The position numbers and the translations under genes are program-made. Source: Methylophaga lonarensis MPL (lineage in GTDB: Bacteria > Pseudomonadota > Gammaproteobacteria > Nitrosococcales > Methylophagaceae). Taken from it: a stretch of DNA of 62,922 nt. The notes beneath the pieces are model-generated. The model made no database searches and had not been told where the DNA came from. It was given only the letters and a program-made list of their open reading frames with translations. The stretch spans positions 1-62,922 of the forward strand of contig NZ_APHR01000002.1 in the NCBI RefSeq assembly GCF_000349205.1, given 5' to 3'. This document shows, in pieces, positions 45,288 through 54,982 of this stretch (the first letter of the stretch is position 1; each line of letters begins with the position of its first letter).

Positions 45288-46623
45288 GATTTTGTGTTCC
45301 AAGCGCCAGATCTCGCAAGGTCAGTTGATCCAGAACCTGACTTTGAGCGGAACTGACCTTGCTAAGCAGCCCTTCAATCGCAGGCTCTGCTCTGCTGCGA
45401 TTTTGTGTCAGTACGTTTTCTTCCGCGGTGCGCAACACATCCAAAATATCATTCACCTTGAGTGTCGAAATATCCTGCCCCGGAATATAGCGAACGCTAT
45501 CGCCAGCAACTTCTGCCAACATGCCAGCGGCTTCCAGAATAGAAATCAATTCCTGCAAAGTCAGATTGCTCAATGCGGTTTCCTGTTCCAATTCCTGAAT
45601 GCTCAATGGCGTTTCATGATTGCAAAAGCGCCTGGCAATAAGAGTCATTAACCAGAGTCCTTCCTTTTCTCGAAGGCGTGGACTCAGGCTAAATGATTTA
45701 CCACCCACTTGCACCAGTTTTGGGTGCTGCAAATAAAAGGCGACCTGTGAGCCCGTCAACAGAATAAACCATGCCAGATACAACCAGATCATAAAGAAAA
45801 ACAAAATGGCAAAGCCGGAATAAATGGCGGTGTAGTTGGATGACGTGGCGACAAACGAAGCGAAAATAGTGCCCAGCGTTACCCACAAGGCACCCGCCAC
45901 TGTTCCACCCATCAATGCGGGAGCCAGCTTGACCCGGGTATTGGGAATAAAGGTATAAAGAAATGTAAAGGCCAGGATGATCATCACATAAGGCACCATT
46001 TTGCTGATAAAAATCAGCACGGTGCCAAACGGTTCGATCGACTGTAACTGCACCATGACATTGTGATTCAACACCGAGGCCCCCACGCCCAAGGCAGTGA
46101 AGACCAATACCGGGCCGATCATCATCACGCTGAAATAATCAGTAAAACGTCTTGCCAGACTGCGTGGTCGTTTAACTCGCCAGACAAAATTGAAAGCACT
46201 TTCGATTTTCTGCACCAGCGAGATAATCGTGTAAAACAACATGGCCAGACCGACAGAGCCAAGCACACCAACTTTTATATTTTCTACAAAGCCAATGATA
46301 TTTTCCGTCAGCTCTTCTCCCCGGCTACCGAGCGGCTCCATAAAGCCCAGCAAGAAGGGTTCTATCTGGTTATGAACACCAAAGGCTTTCAATACCGAGA
46401 AGGCCACCGCTATCAACGGCACCAGTGATAACAGAGTGGTAAATACCAGGCTCATGGCACGCAAATTCAGTTCGCCTGTTGCCAGCTCCCGGATCATCAC
46501 ATAGCAGACACGCAACAACTCGGTTAGCCAGCGTCTGACAGGATTCACCTTGGACAAATCCTCTTGCCAGAGGCTGACCGTAAAAAAATGTTTTAGCTTA
46601 TCAAGCGTGTCTTGCACGACCAT
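45280..46623 (-). CDS. yihY: YihY/BrkB family inner-membrane protein
   Basis: A 447-aa integral membrane protein. The region from about 55 to 290 has six hydrophobic segments and family motifs (LRAMSLVFTTLLSLVPLIAV, AFNFVWRVKRPRSLARRFTD). The C-terminal 130 residues form a soluble winged-helix-like domain (LSIQELEQETALSNLTLQEL). The family was once called RNase BN, an attribution later withdrawn; the function is unknown. It is part of the nif3-yihY-coaBC-dut series. Confidence 0.9.
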   Translation of the reverse strand: MVVQDTLDKLKHFFTVSLWQEDLSKVNPVRRWLTELLRVCYVMIRELATGELNLRAMSLVFTTLLSLVPLIAVAFSVLKAFGVHNQIEPFLLGFMEPLGSRGEELTENIIGFVENIKVGVLGSVGLAMLFYTIISLVQKIESAFNFVWRVKRPRSLARRFTDYFSVMMIGPVLVFTALGVGASVLNHNVMVQLQSIEPFGTVLIFISKMVPYVMIILAFTFLYTFIPNTRVKLAPALMGGTVAGALWVTLGTIFASFVATSSNYTAIYSGFAILFFFMIWLYLAWFILLTGSQVAFYLQHPKLVQVGGKSFSLSPRLREKEGLWLMTLIARRFCNHETPLSIQELEQETALSNLTLQELISILEAAGMLAEVAGDSVRYIPGQDISTLKVNDILDVLRTAEENVLTQNRSRAEPAIEGLLSKVSSAQSQVLDQLTLRDLALGTQNHG

Positions 46624-46650
46624 AACGCTTTCCTTGTGTCCGATGATGCC

Positions 46651-47409
46651 TTACACCGGATTTTCAATATCGACGAATTGCTGATCCAGATCAAAGATCT
46701 CGGCCAGATGATTGCCAAGCGCCATGATGCCATACCGTTCGGTTGCATGGTGACCTGCCGCTATGTAGTGGATACCCAGCTCTCTGGCAAGATGGGTCGT
46801 TTGCTCGGAAACCTCACCGCTGAGAAACGCATCCAGCCCCAACTCGGCAGCTTGTTGAATGTACCCTTGGGCCGCTCCAGTGCACCAGCCGATGGTATTC
46901 ACAGGCCTGTCATGTCCGGCAATCACAACCGGCTCGCGTTGCAAAGTATCTGCGACCGAATTGGCAAAGTCATCCAGCGACTGAGGTTCTGACAAACAGC
47001 CACACAGCGCAATCGCCGGCTCTCCAGTACCAGAAATTCGCCCATCTATTTCAAGTCCTAATTGATGAGCCAGTTGGACATTATTGCCAAACTCAGGGTG
47101 AGCATCGAGGGGTAAGTGATAGGCAATCAGGTTAATATCATGGCTTAGCAAGGTTTTGATGCGCTGTTGTTTAATACCAATCAGCCGTGCATCCTCACCA
47201 CGCCAGAAGTAGCCATGATGCACCAAAATTGCATCAGCATTCATCGCCACCGCCTGATCCAGCAGCGCCTGACTGGCCGTGACTCCCGTAATGATACGGT
47301 AGATATCCTCGCAACCTGCGACTTGCAGTCCATTGGGGCAATAGTCTGCAAATCGACCCGGCTCAAGCAGATTATCCAGGTAGGCGAGCAGTTCAGTTCG
47401 AGTTATCAT
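46651..47409 (-). CDS. NIF3 family dinuclear-metal protein
   Basis: A 252-aa NIF3/YbgI family protein with metal-binding histidine motifs ([39 protein letters not shown]). The biochemical role is uncertain in the family; GTP cyclohydrolase-like folds and hydrolase activity have been proposed. The ATG at 47409 has AGGA upstream. It lies 27 bases upstream of yihY. Confidence 0.93.
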   Translation of the reverse strand: MITRTELLAYLDNLLEPGRFADYCPNGLQVAGCEDIYRIITGVTASQALLDQAVAMNADAILVHHGYFWRGEDARLIGIKQQRIKTLLSHDINLIAYHLPLDAHPEFGNNVQLAHQLGLEIDGRISGTGEPAIALCGCLSEPQSLDDFANSVADTLQREPVVIAGHDRPVNTIGWCTGAAQGYIQQAAELGLDAFLSGEVSEQTTHLARELGIHYIAAGHHATERYGIMALGNHLAEIFDLDQQFVDIENPV

Positions 47410-47462
47410 CAGCGAAGTTCCTGTGACCAATCAGACGTCACTATAACAAAGAGGATGCGGCC

Positions 47463-48137
47463 GTGGATGCAGTCAGTGTCATCGCTCTCACCATGGGAGT
47501 TGCCTGGGCAAGTGGCATCAATCTCTATGCCACGATCTTTATGCTGGGTTTAATGGGCATAACCGGACATGCCGTGCTGCCTGAAGAACTGGCCTTTGTC
47601 AGTGATCCTGTGGTGATGTTTGCGGCTGGCTTCATGTACTGCGTGGAGTTTTTTGCAGACAAGATTCCGGGGGTCGATTCTGGCTGGGACAGCTTGCACA
47701 CCTTTATTCGTATTCCGGCGGGTGCTTTACTGGCAGCATCAGCGGTCGGCGATGTCAGCCCGGCGATGGAACTTAGCGCGGCATTACTGGGCGGAACACT
47801 GGCTGCTGGCAGTCATTTCACCAAAGCCGGAAGTCGGCTGTTGATTAACACCTCGCCGGAACCGTTCAGTAACTGGACTGCCTCAGTCAGCGAGGATGTA
47901 CTGGTCATTGCAGGTCTGTGGGCGGCTTTGCATTATCCGTGGCTGTTCCTGGCATTTTTGTGTCTGATAGTCATCCTGATGATCTGGCTGTTGCCTAGAC
48001 TGTGGCGCTTGATTAAAGCGCTTTTTGCAAAACTGGCAAATCTATTTCGCAAACAATCCAACAAAACACCGCCTGATGAAATAACGCTGACCGAGAACAA
48101 ATCAGCAGAAATCTCTGAGGATCAAGAACGTCGGTAG
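47463..48137 (+). CDS. DUF4126 family membrane protein
   Basis: A 224-aa membrane protein with a DUF4126 signature (GVAWASGINLYATIFMLGLM, EFFADKIPGVDSGWDSLHTF, RIPAGALLAASAVGD) and about five hydrophobic segments, plus a charged cytoplasmic tail. The function is unknown. The start is GTG with AGAGGA 8 bases upstream. It is divergent from the nif3 gene, and the last 16 bases overlap the end of cheR on the other strand. Confidence 0.88.
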   Translation: MDAVSVIALTMGVAWASGINLYATIFMLGLMGITGHAVLPEELAFVSDPVVMFAAGFMYCVEFFADKIPGVDSGWDSLHTFIRIPAGALLAASAVGDVSPAMELSAALLGGTLAAGSHFTKAGSRLLINTSPEPFSNWTASVSEDVLVIAGLWAALHYPWLFLAFLCLIVILMIWLLPRLWRLIKALFAKLANLFRKQSNKTPPDEITLTENKSAEISEDQERR

Positions 48138-48955
48138 ACAACGCCCTGTGGGGTTCGAATCATTTCAAAACCGTCGGAATAACCGGTGATAGTCTCTGAG
48201 GCCCCCAGAAACAGATAACCACCAGGGTTTAGCGATTGCCTCATGCGACTCAAAATATCGGCCTTGCGCAGCCCAGCAAAATAAATCAGTACATTTCGAC
48301 AAAAAATCATGTCAAATTTGCCCAGCGCGGTAAAAGGCTCGAGCAGGTTTTGTTCCTTAAAGCTGACGCGCTTACGCACCTCATCTGTCAGACACCAGGC
48401 ATCGCCCTCTGGCCGGAAAAAACGACTGCGCCGCTCCGGCGTCAAACCACGGGCTATCGCGTGATTTTCGTAAATACCTCGACGAGCAAGTGCCAGCATG
48501 CTGCTGGAAATATCGGTGGCGACTATCTGGCTGCTGGCCAGTTTGCTGGTTGGATTTCGTTGCAGGTATTCGCTTAGCACCATGCTGATGGTGTAAGGCT
48601 CTTGCCCTGACGAACAGGCTGCAGACCAGATCTTCAAACCGGTTCTGGCTTGTTTATCCAGCTCGGGTAACAAGGTTTTCGCCAGAACTTCAAACGGAGC
48701 ACCATCACGAAACCAGGAGGTTTCATTGGTGGTCATGGCGTCAATCACTGCATTGCGTAAATGCCTGGGTTGTCCATGCTGCAGTGCTTTCAGTAGTGCT
48801 GACACTGACGGGATATTCTCATCCCTGAGTAATTTGGTCAGCCGACTGACAATCAGGTATTGTTTGCCATCGCCCAACAGTATCCCGCAAGCCTGTTCCA
48901 GGAACTGTTTGAAGTGCTCATAGTCAGCTTGGCTAATGTCTTGCGTATGCAACAT
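48122..48955 (-). CDS. cheR: Chemotaxis protein methyltransferase CheR
   Basis: Methylates receptor glutamates using S-adenosylmethionine. At 277 aa it has an N-terminal helical domain (about 1-85) and a SAM-binding fold with KIWSAACSSGQEPYTI and IFCRNVLIYF. It lies away from the flagellar cluster, convergent with the DUF4126 gene. The upstream sigma-28-like element suggests it still belongs to the motility regulon. Confidence 0.95.
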   Translation of the reverse strand: MLHTQDISQADYEHFKQFLEQACGILLGDGKQYLIVSRLTKLLRDENIPSVSALLKALQHGQPRHLRNAVIDAMTTNETSWFRDGAPFEVLAKTLLPELDKQARTGLKIWSAACSSGQEPYTISMVLSEYLQRNPTSKLASSQIVATDISSSMLALARRGIYENHAIARGLTPERRSRFFRPEGDAWCLTDEVRKRVSFKEQNLLEPFTALGKFDMIFCRNVLIYFAGLRKADILSRMRQSLNPGGYLFLGASETITGYSDGFEMIRTPQGVVYRRS

Positions 48956-48989
48956 GGAAACGTGTTCTTTTCATTGTGATTTTGACTAT

Positions 48990-49032
48990 AGCGTTAACGG
49001 CACACCAAAAACAATATTTAATAGTTAACGCT
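48990..49032. promoter_or_regulatory. Inverted repeat in the cheR/SDR intergenic region
   Basis: Two perfect 9-base arms, AGCGTTAAC (48990-48998) and GTTAACGCT (49024-49032), separated by 25 bases. One arm covers the predicted cheR -10 element, so a bound protein could block cheR or affect the divergent SDR gene. Arm spacing suits a dimer binding on one face or looping. Confidence 0.45.
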
Positions 49033-49051
49033 GATCGACTGAGAAACTTTT
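49025..49051 (-). promoter_or_regulatory. Sigma-28-type promoter of cheR
   Basis: On the minus strand AAAAGTTT, 11 bases, AGCGTTAA. The -35 matches at 7 of 8; the -10 at 5 of 8 and is close to the flagellin GTCGTTAA. A leader of about 63 bases is predicted. Confidence 0.5.
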
Positions 49052-49063
49052 ACGGATACCCAC

Positions 49064-49885
49064 ATGAAATCCATTCTTATTTCCGGCTGCTCAAGCGGCA
49101 TTGGCCAATGTGCTGCCCTGATGCTTCATCAACGAGGTTATCAGGTGATTGCCACTGTCCGTCGACCTGAGGATGCTCAGCCACTTGAGCAAGCAGGCAT
49201 CAAGACGCTACTGATGGATCTGAACGACAGTGCCTCGATACACAAGGCTGTTGAAGATGCCCTGTCCTACGCTGGACAAATAGACACTCTGTTTAATAAC
49301 GCCGCTTACGGTCAGCCGGGCGCGGTTGAAGATCTCAGCCGAACCGCCCTGGAAGCTCAATTCCAGACCAATGTGATTGGTACACAGGAACTGACTAACC
49401 TGGTTATCCGGCAGATGCGACAGCAAGGTGCCGGCCGCATCATCTACAACAGCTCGGTACTGGGGCTGGTCGCCATGCCATACCGCGGCGCATACAACGC
49501 CAGCAAGTATGCGATCGAAGGGTTGGCCGATACGCTTCGCCTTGAACTGCACGGCACAGGTATTTACATCAGCCTGATCGAACCCGGCCCAATTTTGAGC
49601 CGTTTTAGACAAAACGCCATGAAACAATACCAGCAGCATATTGATAAAGACTCAAGCGCACACAAGTCTGTCTATCAGGCCATGGAAGCCCGTTTGACCA
49701 CCGAAGGACCCGCAGCGCCATTTACCCTGGGCCCCGAAGCCGTGGTCGCTAAGCTCATCAAGGCTATCGAATCAAAACGGCCAAAATGCCGCTATTTTGT
49801 TACTTTTCCGACCTACCTGTTTGCCACACTCAAGCGATGTCTGCCTCAACGCCTGCTTGACATGCTGCTCAGACGAATTCTCTGA
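49064..49885 (+). CDS. Short-chain dehydrogenase/reductase
   Basis: A 273-aa classical SDR oxidoreductase. It has the nucleotide loop SGCSSGIG (7-14), NNAAYG, the catalytic serine near S131, and YxxxK as Y144-NAS-K148. Arginines after strand 2 (TVRRP) suggest NADP(H). The C terminus has a hydrophobic stretch (YFVTFPTYLFATLKRCLPQR), as in SDRs of lipid or retinol-like substrates. The substrate cannot be named. It is monocistronic, ending at an intrinsic terminator. Confidence 0.92.
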   Translation: MKSILISGCSSGIGQCAALMLHQRGYQVIATVRRPEDAQPLEQAGIKTLLMDLNDSASIHKAVEDALSYAGQIDTLFNNAAYGQPGAVEDLSRTALEAQFQTNVIGTQELTNLVIRQMRQQGAGRIIYNSSVLGLVAMPYRGAYNASKYAIEGLADTLRLELHGTGIYISLIEPGPILSRFRQNAMKQYQQHIDKDSSAHKSVYQAMEARLTTEGPAAPFTLGPEAVVAKLIKAIESKRPKCRYFVTFPTYLFATLKRCLPQRLLDMLLRRIL

Positions 49886-49890
49886 GCAGG

Positions 49891-49912
49891 CAGCCTCACC
49901 GGCTGTTTTTTT
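49891..49912 (+). terminator. Intrinsic terminator of the SDR gene
   Basis: CAGCC, 5-base loop, GGCTG followed by seven T. It starts 5 bases past the SDR stop and overlaps the last codons of the convergent channel gene. Confidence 0.75.
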
Positions 49913-50756
49913 GGCTGGGCCCCGAGTACACGTACACCAGGTAATAGGCCATGGCGACAAACCCAACACCACCAACAATATTGCCCAGGGTCACTGGAAC
50001 CAGATTTCCCATCAAACCGGAAAAATCGAGCGCTTGCAGTTGCGAAGCATCCAACTGGCTGGCGGCAACAATCGCCTGATCAGCTGCGGCCACCATGGCA
50101 ATTGGAATCATGTACATATTGGCAATGCTATGCTCAAAGCCCATGGCAACAAAGCCGGAAATCGGAAATAACACCGCCATCACCTTGTCGGTGACACTGC
50201 GTGAGGCATAAACCATCCAACTGCCCAGACAGACCAGCACATTACAGAACAAGCCACGGACAAAAGCTTCGGTCGTGGTCAACTCGACCTTGGCAAGGCC
50301 GGTTTTCAGCGCAGTGACACCAACGCCATATTCCGCATTGCCCAGATAGCCCGATAGATACACCAGATACACGGTGACCAATGCGCCGACAGCATTGCCG
50401 AAATAGACAATTCCCCAGTTACGCATAAGACCTAGAAAAGTGATCTGTCGCTTGGCATATGCCATCACTACCAGCGTATTACCGGTGAATAATTCTGCAC
50501 CCGCGACCACCACCAGAATAAAACCCAGCGCAAATACCAAACCACCGATCAGGCGCGACAGACCATAAGCCATGTTGGCATCCGTCATAACCACGGTGTA
50601 ATACATCGCCGCAAAAGAAATGAACGCGCCTGCCATCAGCGACAACACAACCAGTGGCAGCAATGGCATATTGGCCTTGTCTACCCCCACGGTTTTGACT
50701 TTTTCAGCCACTTCCGCAGGCGTAAAGGCATCGACAAACTTGCCGAAATCAGACAT
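49896..50756 (-). CDS. Formate/nitrite transporter (FocA/NirC) family
   Basis: A 286-aa inner-membrane channel of the FNT family with six hydrophobic segments and motifs GAELFTGNTLVVMAYAKRQI, NWGIVYFGNAVGA, LCNVLVCLG-type sequence (GLFCNVLVCLGSWM) and GFEHSIANMYMIPI. Formate, nitrite or hydrosulfide are possible substrates. A sigma-54-type promoter upstream would favour a nitrogen-linked role such as nitrite uptake, but nothing nearby confirms it. It lies between clpB and the convergent SDR gene. Confidence 0.93.
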   Translation of the reverse strand: MSDFGKFVDAFTPAEVAEKVKTVGVDKANMPLLPLVVLSLMAGAFISFAAMYYTVVMTDANMAYGLSRLIGGLVFALGFILVVVAGAELFTGNTLVVMAYAKRQITFLGLMRNWGIVYFGNAVGALVTVYLVYLSGYLGNAEYGVGVTALKTGLAKVELTTTEAFVRGLFCNVLVCLGSWMVYASRSVTDKVMAVLFPISGFVAMGFEHSIANMYMIPIAMVAAADQAIVAASQLDASQLQALDFSGLMGNLVPVTLGNIVGGVGFVAMAYYLVYVYSGPSQKNSR

Positions 50757-50856
50757 GAGGGGTTCCCCGAAACAGGAAGGAAACCGCGCATTATATCAGT
50801 GCTTTAGGCGACTTTGCAGACTATGTCTCACTATTCGGCGCTAAAGATTTGCGCTG

Positions 50857-50873
50857 AGCAACCGCAGCGCCAT
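50857..50873 (-). promoter_or_regulatory. Sigma-54 promoter of the FNT channel gene
   Basis: ATGGCGCTGCGGTTGCT on the minus strand: TGGC and C in the -24 part, perfect TTGCT at -12, GG-N10-GC spacing. It predicts a start near 50846 and a leader of about 90 bases. Confidence 0.6.
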
Positions 50874-50890
50874 GCCGGACCCTGTATGGA

Positions 50891-50908
50891 TGAAATTTGA
50901 TCATTTCA
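50891..50908. promoter_or_regulatory. Perfect inverted repeat upstream of the FNT promoter
   Basis: TGAAAT-TTGATC-ATTTCA: 6-bp arms and a 6-base spacer, centred about 30 bases upstream of the -24 element. It may be an activator site. No uridine run follows, so it is not a clpB terminator. Confidence 0.4.
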
Positions 50909-50947
50909 CAAGGATCCGCCTGACTCTGCGGTTGTGCTGTGAACAAC

Positions 50948-53533
50948 TCAGTGCTTGAGCTCGCTGCTGAAGGTCAACATCTCATCCTCCAAATCGACCT
51001 TGATCACCTGACCGGCGCTAAAGCGACCGGCCAGTAAATCCTGCGCCAAAGGATTCTCCAGCTCATGCTGAATTACCCGCTTCAACGGGCGCGCACCATA
51101 AACAGGATCAAAACCTGCCGCAGCAATATGATCCAGTGCCGCATCACTAACCTGCAGTGTCAGATCACGATCAGCCAGTCGTTGCCGTAAATGGGCCATT
51201 TGAATCTCGGCAATGCTACGAATCTGCTCTTTTTGCAAAGGATGAAACACAACGACATCATCCACCCGGTTGATAAATTCCGGCCGGAAGTGCTGACCCA
51301 CAATTTCCATCACGGCGGACTTCATTTGCTGATAATTTTCCTCACCCGCCATCTCCTGAATCACGCTGGATCCAAGATTTGAGGTCATGACGATCACCGT
51401 GTTGCGAAAATCCACGGTTCGGCCTTGTCCATCTGTCAAACGCCCGTCATCCAAGACTTGCAGCAGAATATTAAAAACATCTGGATGGGCTTTTTCGACT
51501 TCGTCCAGCAAAATCACCGAGTAAGGTTTACGACGAACCGCCTCAGTCAGATAACCGCCTTCTTCATAACCGACATAGCCCGGAGGCGCACCAACCAGTC
51601 GTGCCACTGAGTGTTTTTCCATGAATTCAGACATATCAATCCGAACCATGGCTTCTTCGGTATCAAACAAAAAGCTGGCTAATGCTTTGCAAAGCTCAGT
51701 TTTACCGACACCAGTCGGCCCCAGGAACAGGAAAGAACCATTAGGCCGATTAGGATCTGACAATCCCGCGCGACTGCGACGAATGGCATTGGCAACCGTG
51801 GTCACGGCTTCGTCCTGACCCACGACACGATGATGCAGTGCCTCGTCCATCTTCAGCAGCTTGTCGCGCTCGCCTTCCAGCATCTTGCTGACCGGAATAC
51901 CGGTCCACTTAGAGACCACTTCGGCAATTTCTTCCTCACCCACTTTGTTACGAAGCAGGGTAAATTCCTGCATCTCTGCCTGGGTTGCCATATCCAGCTG
52001 TTTTTCAAGCTCAGGGATGCGTCCATATTGCAGTTTTGCCATCTTTTCATAATCGGCATTGCGATTGGCGGCTTCCAACTCAAAGCGAGCTTTTTCCAGC
52101 TCCTCACGAACATGCTGGCTGCCATGTAAGGCCGCTTTTTCCGATTTCCAGACTTCCTCCAGATCGGTATATTCACGCGCCAGTTTTTTCATCTCTGATT
52201 CAAGTGTATCCAGCCGTTTTTTGGAGGCATCGTCGCTTTCTTTCTGCAAGGCGACCCGCTCAATTCTCAGTTGAATCAGACGTCTTTCCAGCCGATCCAG
52301 CACTTCCGGTTTGGAATCAATTTCCATGCGGATACGACTGGCCGCTTCGTCAATCAAGTCAATCGCCTTGTCAGGCAAGTTGCGGTCGGTAATGTAACGA
52401 TGAGACAGCGTTGCCGCCGCCACAATCGCGGGATCGGTAATATCGACTTTATGATGCAGCGCATATTTTTCGCTCAGGCCACGCAAAATACCGATTGTCG
52501 ACTCGACACTGGGTTCGCCCACCAGCACTTTTTGAAAACGTCGTTCCAGTGCAGCATCCTTTTCCACATATTGCCGATATTCATCCAGCGTGGTGGCGCC
52601 GATACAATGAAGCTCCCCGCGAGCCAACGCTGGCTTGAGCATATTGCCAGCATCCATTGAACCCTCGGCTTTGCCGGCACCAACCATGGTGTGAATTTCA
52701 TCAATAAACAGAATGATCTGGCCTTCCTGTTTTGATAAATCATTCAAGACAGCTTTCAGGCGTTCCTCAAACTCACCACGGAATTTTGCACCGGCGATCA
52801 GTGAGCCCATGTCCAGTGCCAAGACTCTTTTGTGCTTCATACCCTCGGGTACTTCGCCATTGACAATACGCTGGGCAAGTCCTTCAACAATCGCCGTTTT
52901 ACCAACACCAGGTTCGCCAATCAGCACCGGATTATTTTTAGTGCGGCGTTGCAGCACCTGAATCGTGCGACGAATCTCATCATCACGGCCGATGACTGGG
53001 TCCAACTTGCCACTTTCGGCTCTGGCTGTCAGATCAATGGTGTACTTTTCCAATGCCTGACGTTGCTCTTCAACATTAGGGTCTGTCACTCGCTCACCGC
53101 CTCTGAGTTGTTCAATTGCCGCTTCAAGATTGGCTTTTGAAGCACCGTGTTGCTTCAACAGCTCGCCGGTCTGATTTTTGTCATCCACCGCCGCCAGCAC
53201 AAAAAGCTCACTGGAAATATATTGATCCTGTCGCTGCTGGGCCAGTTTGTCGCATTGATTGAGCAAACGACGCAGATCTTGCGACACATGAATATCCCCG
53301 CTGGCCGCTTCAACTTGAGCGATGCGATTTAGCTGTTGTTCCAGCTCTGCCTGATAGGCAGGCACGTTGACACCACAGCGAGCCAACAGCGGTTTGACCG
53401 AACCGCCTTGTTGATTGAGCAGTGACAGCATCAAATGCACCGGCTCGATAAATTGATGATCGCGCCCGACAGCCAGACTCTGGGCCGCTGCCAGAGCTTC
53501 CTGAAACTTGCTGGTGAATTTATCTATCTGCAT
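50948..53533 (-). CDS. clpB: ATP-dependent disaggregase ClpB
   Basis: Hexameric AAA+ chaperone that pulls proteins from aggregates together with DnaK. At 861 aa it is full length. Clp N domains (1-140), first AAA+ with [13 protein letters not shown] and [12 protein letters not shown], a long coiled-coil middle domain (about 405-525) that separates it from ClpA/ClpC, second AAA+ with [14 protein letters not shown], and no ClpP-binding tripeptide loop that I can see. AAGGGA precedes the ATG, and a heat-shock promoter lies upstream. Confidence 0.98.
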   Translation of the reverse strand: MQIDKFTSKFQEALAAAQSLAVGRDHQFIEPVHLMLSLLNQQGGSVKPLLARCGVNVPAYQAELEQQLNRIAQVEAASGDIHVSQDLRRLLNQCDKLAQQRQDQYISSELFVLAAVDDKNQTGELLKQHGASKANLEAAIEQLRGGERVTDPNVEEQRQALEKYTIDLTARAESGKLDPVIGRDDEIRRTIQVLQRRTKNNPVLIGEPGVGKTAIVEGLAQRIVNGEVPEGMKHKRVLALDMGSLIAGAKFRGEFEERLKAVLNDLSKQEGQIILFIDEIHTMVGAGKAEGSMDAGNMLKPALARGELHCIGATTLDEYRQYVEKDAALERRFQKVLVGEPSVESTIGILRGLSEKYALHHKVDITDPAIVAAATLSHRYITDRNLPDKAIDLIDEAASRIRMEIDSKPEVLDRLERRLIQLRIERVALQKESDDASKKRLDTLESEMKKLAREYTDLEEVWKSEKAALHGSQHVREELEKARFELEAANRNADYEKMAKLQYGRIPELEKQLDMATQAEMQEFTLLRNKVGEEEIAEVVSKWTGIPVSKMLEGERDKLLKMDEALHHRVVGQDEAVTTVANAIRRSRAGLSDPNRPNGSFLFLGPTGVGKTELCKALASFLFDTEEAMVRIDMSEFMEKHSVARLVGAPPGYVGYEEGGYLTEAVRRKPYSVILLDEVEKAHPDVFNILLQVLDDGRLTDGQGRTVDFRNTVIVMTSNLGSSVIQEMAGEENYQQMKSAVMEIVGQHFRPEFINRVDDVVVFHPLQKEQIRSIAEIQMAHLRQRLADRDLTLQVSDAALDHIAAAGFDPVYGARPLKRVIQHELENPLAQDLLAGRFSAGQVIKVDLEDEMLTFSSELKH

Positions 53534-53565
53534 GGCATATCCCTTGAAATACTAAGTTAATTAGC

Positions 53566-53593
53566 AAATGGGGGACGTGCAATGAAATTCAAG
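53566..53593 (-). promoter_or_regulatory. Sigma-32 heat-shock promoter of clpB
   Basis: On the minus strand CTTGAA (-35, ending at 53588), 14 bases, CCCCATTT (-10, to 53566). It agrees closely with CTTGAAA-N13-15-CCCCAT, 33 bases before the ATG. Confidence 0.8.
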
Positions 53594-53639
53594 TGCCAGG
53601 GACAGTTATGCTCTCACCCTGAGTGATGGAAATGTTCGT

Positions 53640-54323
53640 TCAGTCAGCACTACTGGTTTGCTGAGCCGACGTTTCTATAAGTGCTTGCAGCCTTAACATG
53701 CCGGCCTCAAAGTTCGCGCCATCAATCATCAACGCTGGATATTGACTGATCTGTACTCGCCCTGGAATTAGTGGCGCCAATAACACTTTGCCTTGTCCGG
53801 CAACACCATCAATTCTAACCGGCAGCAATGGCGCACCTGACCACATGGCCAATCGCGCCACACCCGCTTTTAATTTTCGGGGAGGATCAGTGTCCAGATG
53901 AATTTTACCGTGAGGAAACAAGGCAATCACATCGCCTTGTTGCAAAGCACGCAAGGCCTCACGCAAAGCTTTCTCCGGTCGCCCTTGACGATCCACTGGA
54001 ATACATCCGGACAGTCGATATAGCCAGTTCAACATTGGCTTTCGATATTCTTCTTCAGCAATCAAAAAGCGCAGCGGCCTGGGGCTGGCAGTGATCAATA
54101 ACAGTGGATCCAGGCCCGATACATGATTAGCCGCCACAATGGCTGGCCCATGCTTTGGCAAATCCAACTGGTTTGCGCCCTGACGATGCACCACGCGGCA
54201 CAATAATCGGACCCAGCCGTCAATCCAGTTGACTCGTGGGCCACCCCAATCGGCACCCGCATGACGCAGGCCCCACCACCAGAGCAGCGCCAACAGCAGC
54301 AAGATGAACAAAAAAATCAGCAT
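53640..54323 (-). CDS. 1-acyl-glycerol-3-phosphate acyltransferase (PlsC-like)
   Basis: A 227-aa membrane-bound acyltransferase. It has an N-terminal hydrophobic helix (MLIFLFILLLLALLWWWGL), motif I NHVSGLD (HxxxxD), CIPVDRQG and motif III FPHGK, in which His replaces the usual Glu of FPEG. It belongs to the PlsC superfamily, but the altered motif III and short length suggest a paralog with another acceptor rather than the main PlsC. The ATG overlaps the yciO stop by one base. Confidence 0.88.
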   Translation of the reverse strand: MLIFLFILLLLALLWWWGLRHAGADWGGPRVNWIDGWVRLLCRVVHRQGANQLDLPKHGPAIVAANHVSGLDPLLLITASPRPLRFLIAEEEYRKPMLNWLYRLSGCIPVDRQGRPEKALREALRALQQGDVIALFPHGKIHLDTDPPRKLKAGVARLAMWSGAPLLPVRIDGVAGQGKVLLAPLIPGRVQISQYPALMIDGANFEAGMLRLQALIETSAQQTSSAD

Positions 54324-54946
54324 TAGACCTCAAATGCGCTGGCATCACCCATGCCGTAGCGAACAACTTCAGGAATATCATCAATAAACTCAACAACCGT
54401 AGTCGGCTCAGCGCCGCAAGCGCCACCATCAATCACCAAGTCCAGTTGTTTACCGATACGGTCGATAATGTCGTCAGCTTCGGTCATTGGTAAATCATCG
54501 CCCGGCATTATCAGTGTTGAACTCATTAAAGGCTCATTGAGTTCTTCCAGCAAAGCCAGCGCGATAGCATGTTCCGGAATACGCAAGCCGATGGTTTTTC
54601 GTTTGGCATGTTGCAGCCTGCGGGGCACCTCTTTGGTGGCTGGCAAAATGAAAGTGTATGGGCCGGGGGTGTGTGCTTTTATCAGACGAAATACTGCGTT
54701 GTTGACCTTTGCATAGGTCGATAACTCGGAAAAATCCCGGCAAACCAGTGTGAAATTATGGTCAGCATCCAGTTGCCGTATCCGGTGTATTCGTTCCATC
54801 GCCGCCTTGTCACCCAATTGACAGCCCAGTGCGTAACCGGTATCGGTCGGATAAGCAATCAATCCACCTCTGCGGATAATCTCACAGGCCTGCTGGATCA
54901 GGCGCTTTTGTGGGTTTTCCGGATGAATTTGAAAAAACTGACTCAT
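54323..54946 (-). CDS. yciO: Sua5/YciO/YrdC family protein
   Basis: A 207-aa protein of the threonylcarbamoyl-AMP synthase superfamily. It has the N-terminal GGLIAYPTDTGYALGCQLGD and nucleotide-binding motif segments (PGPYTFILPATKEVPRRL, RKTIGLRIP, GGACGAEPTTVVEF). It groups with YciO by context (next to the PHP protein and YciB) rather than TsaC. YciO has only weak TsaC-like activity in E. coli, so its true role is open. Confidence 0.9.
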   Translation of the reverse strand: MSQFFQIHPENPQKRLIQQACEIIRRGGLIAYPTDTGYALGCQLGDKAAMERIHRIRQLDADHNFTLVCRDFSELSTYAKVNNAVFRLIKAHTPGPYTFILPATKEVPRRLQHAKRKTIGLRIPEHAIALALLEELNEPLMSSTLIMPGDDLPMTEADDIIDRIGKQLDLVIDGGACGAEPTTVVEFIDDIPEVVRYGMGDASAFEV

Positions 54947-54982
54947 AAATGGGTTTCCTGATGAGAGATAGCTAAGACGCGA

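Noticed and set aside
51000-53400. Several long plus-strand open frames opposite clpB
   Set aside because: They are frame shadows of a highly conserved gene, without ribosome sites or family resemblance.
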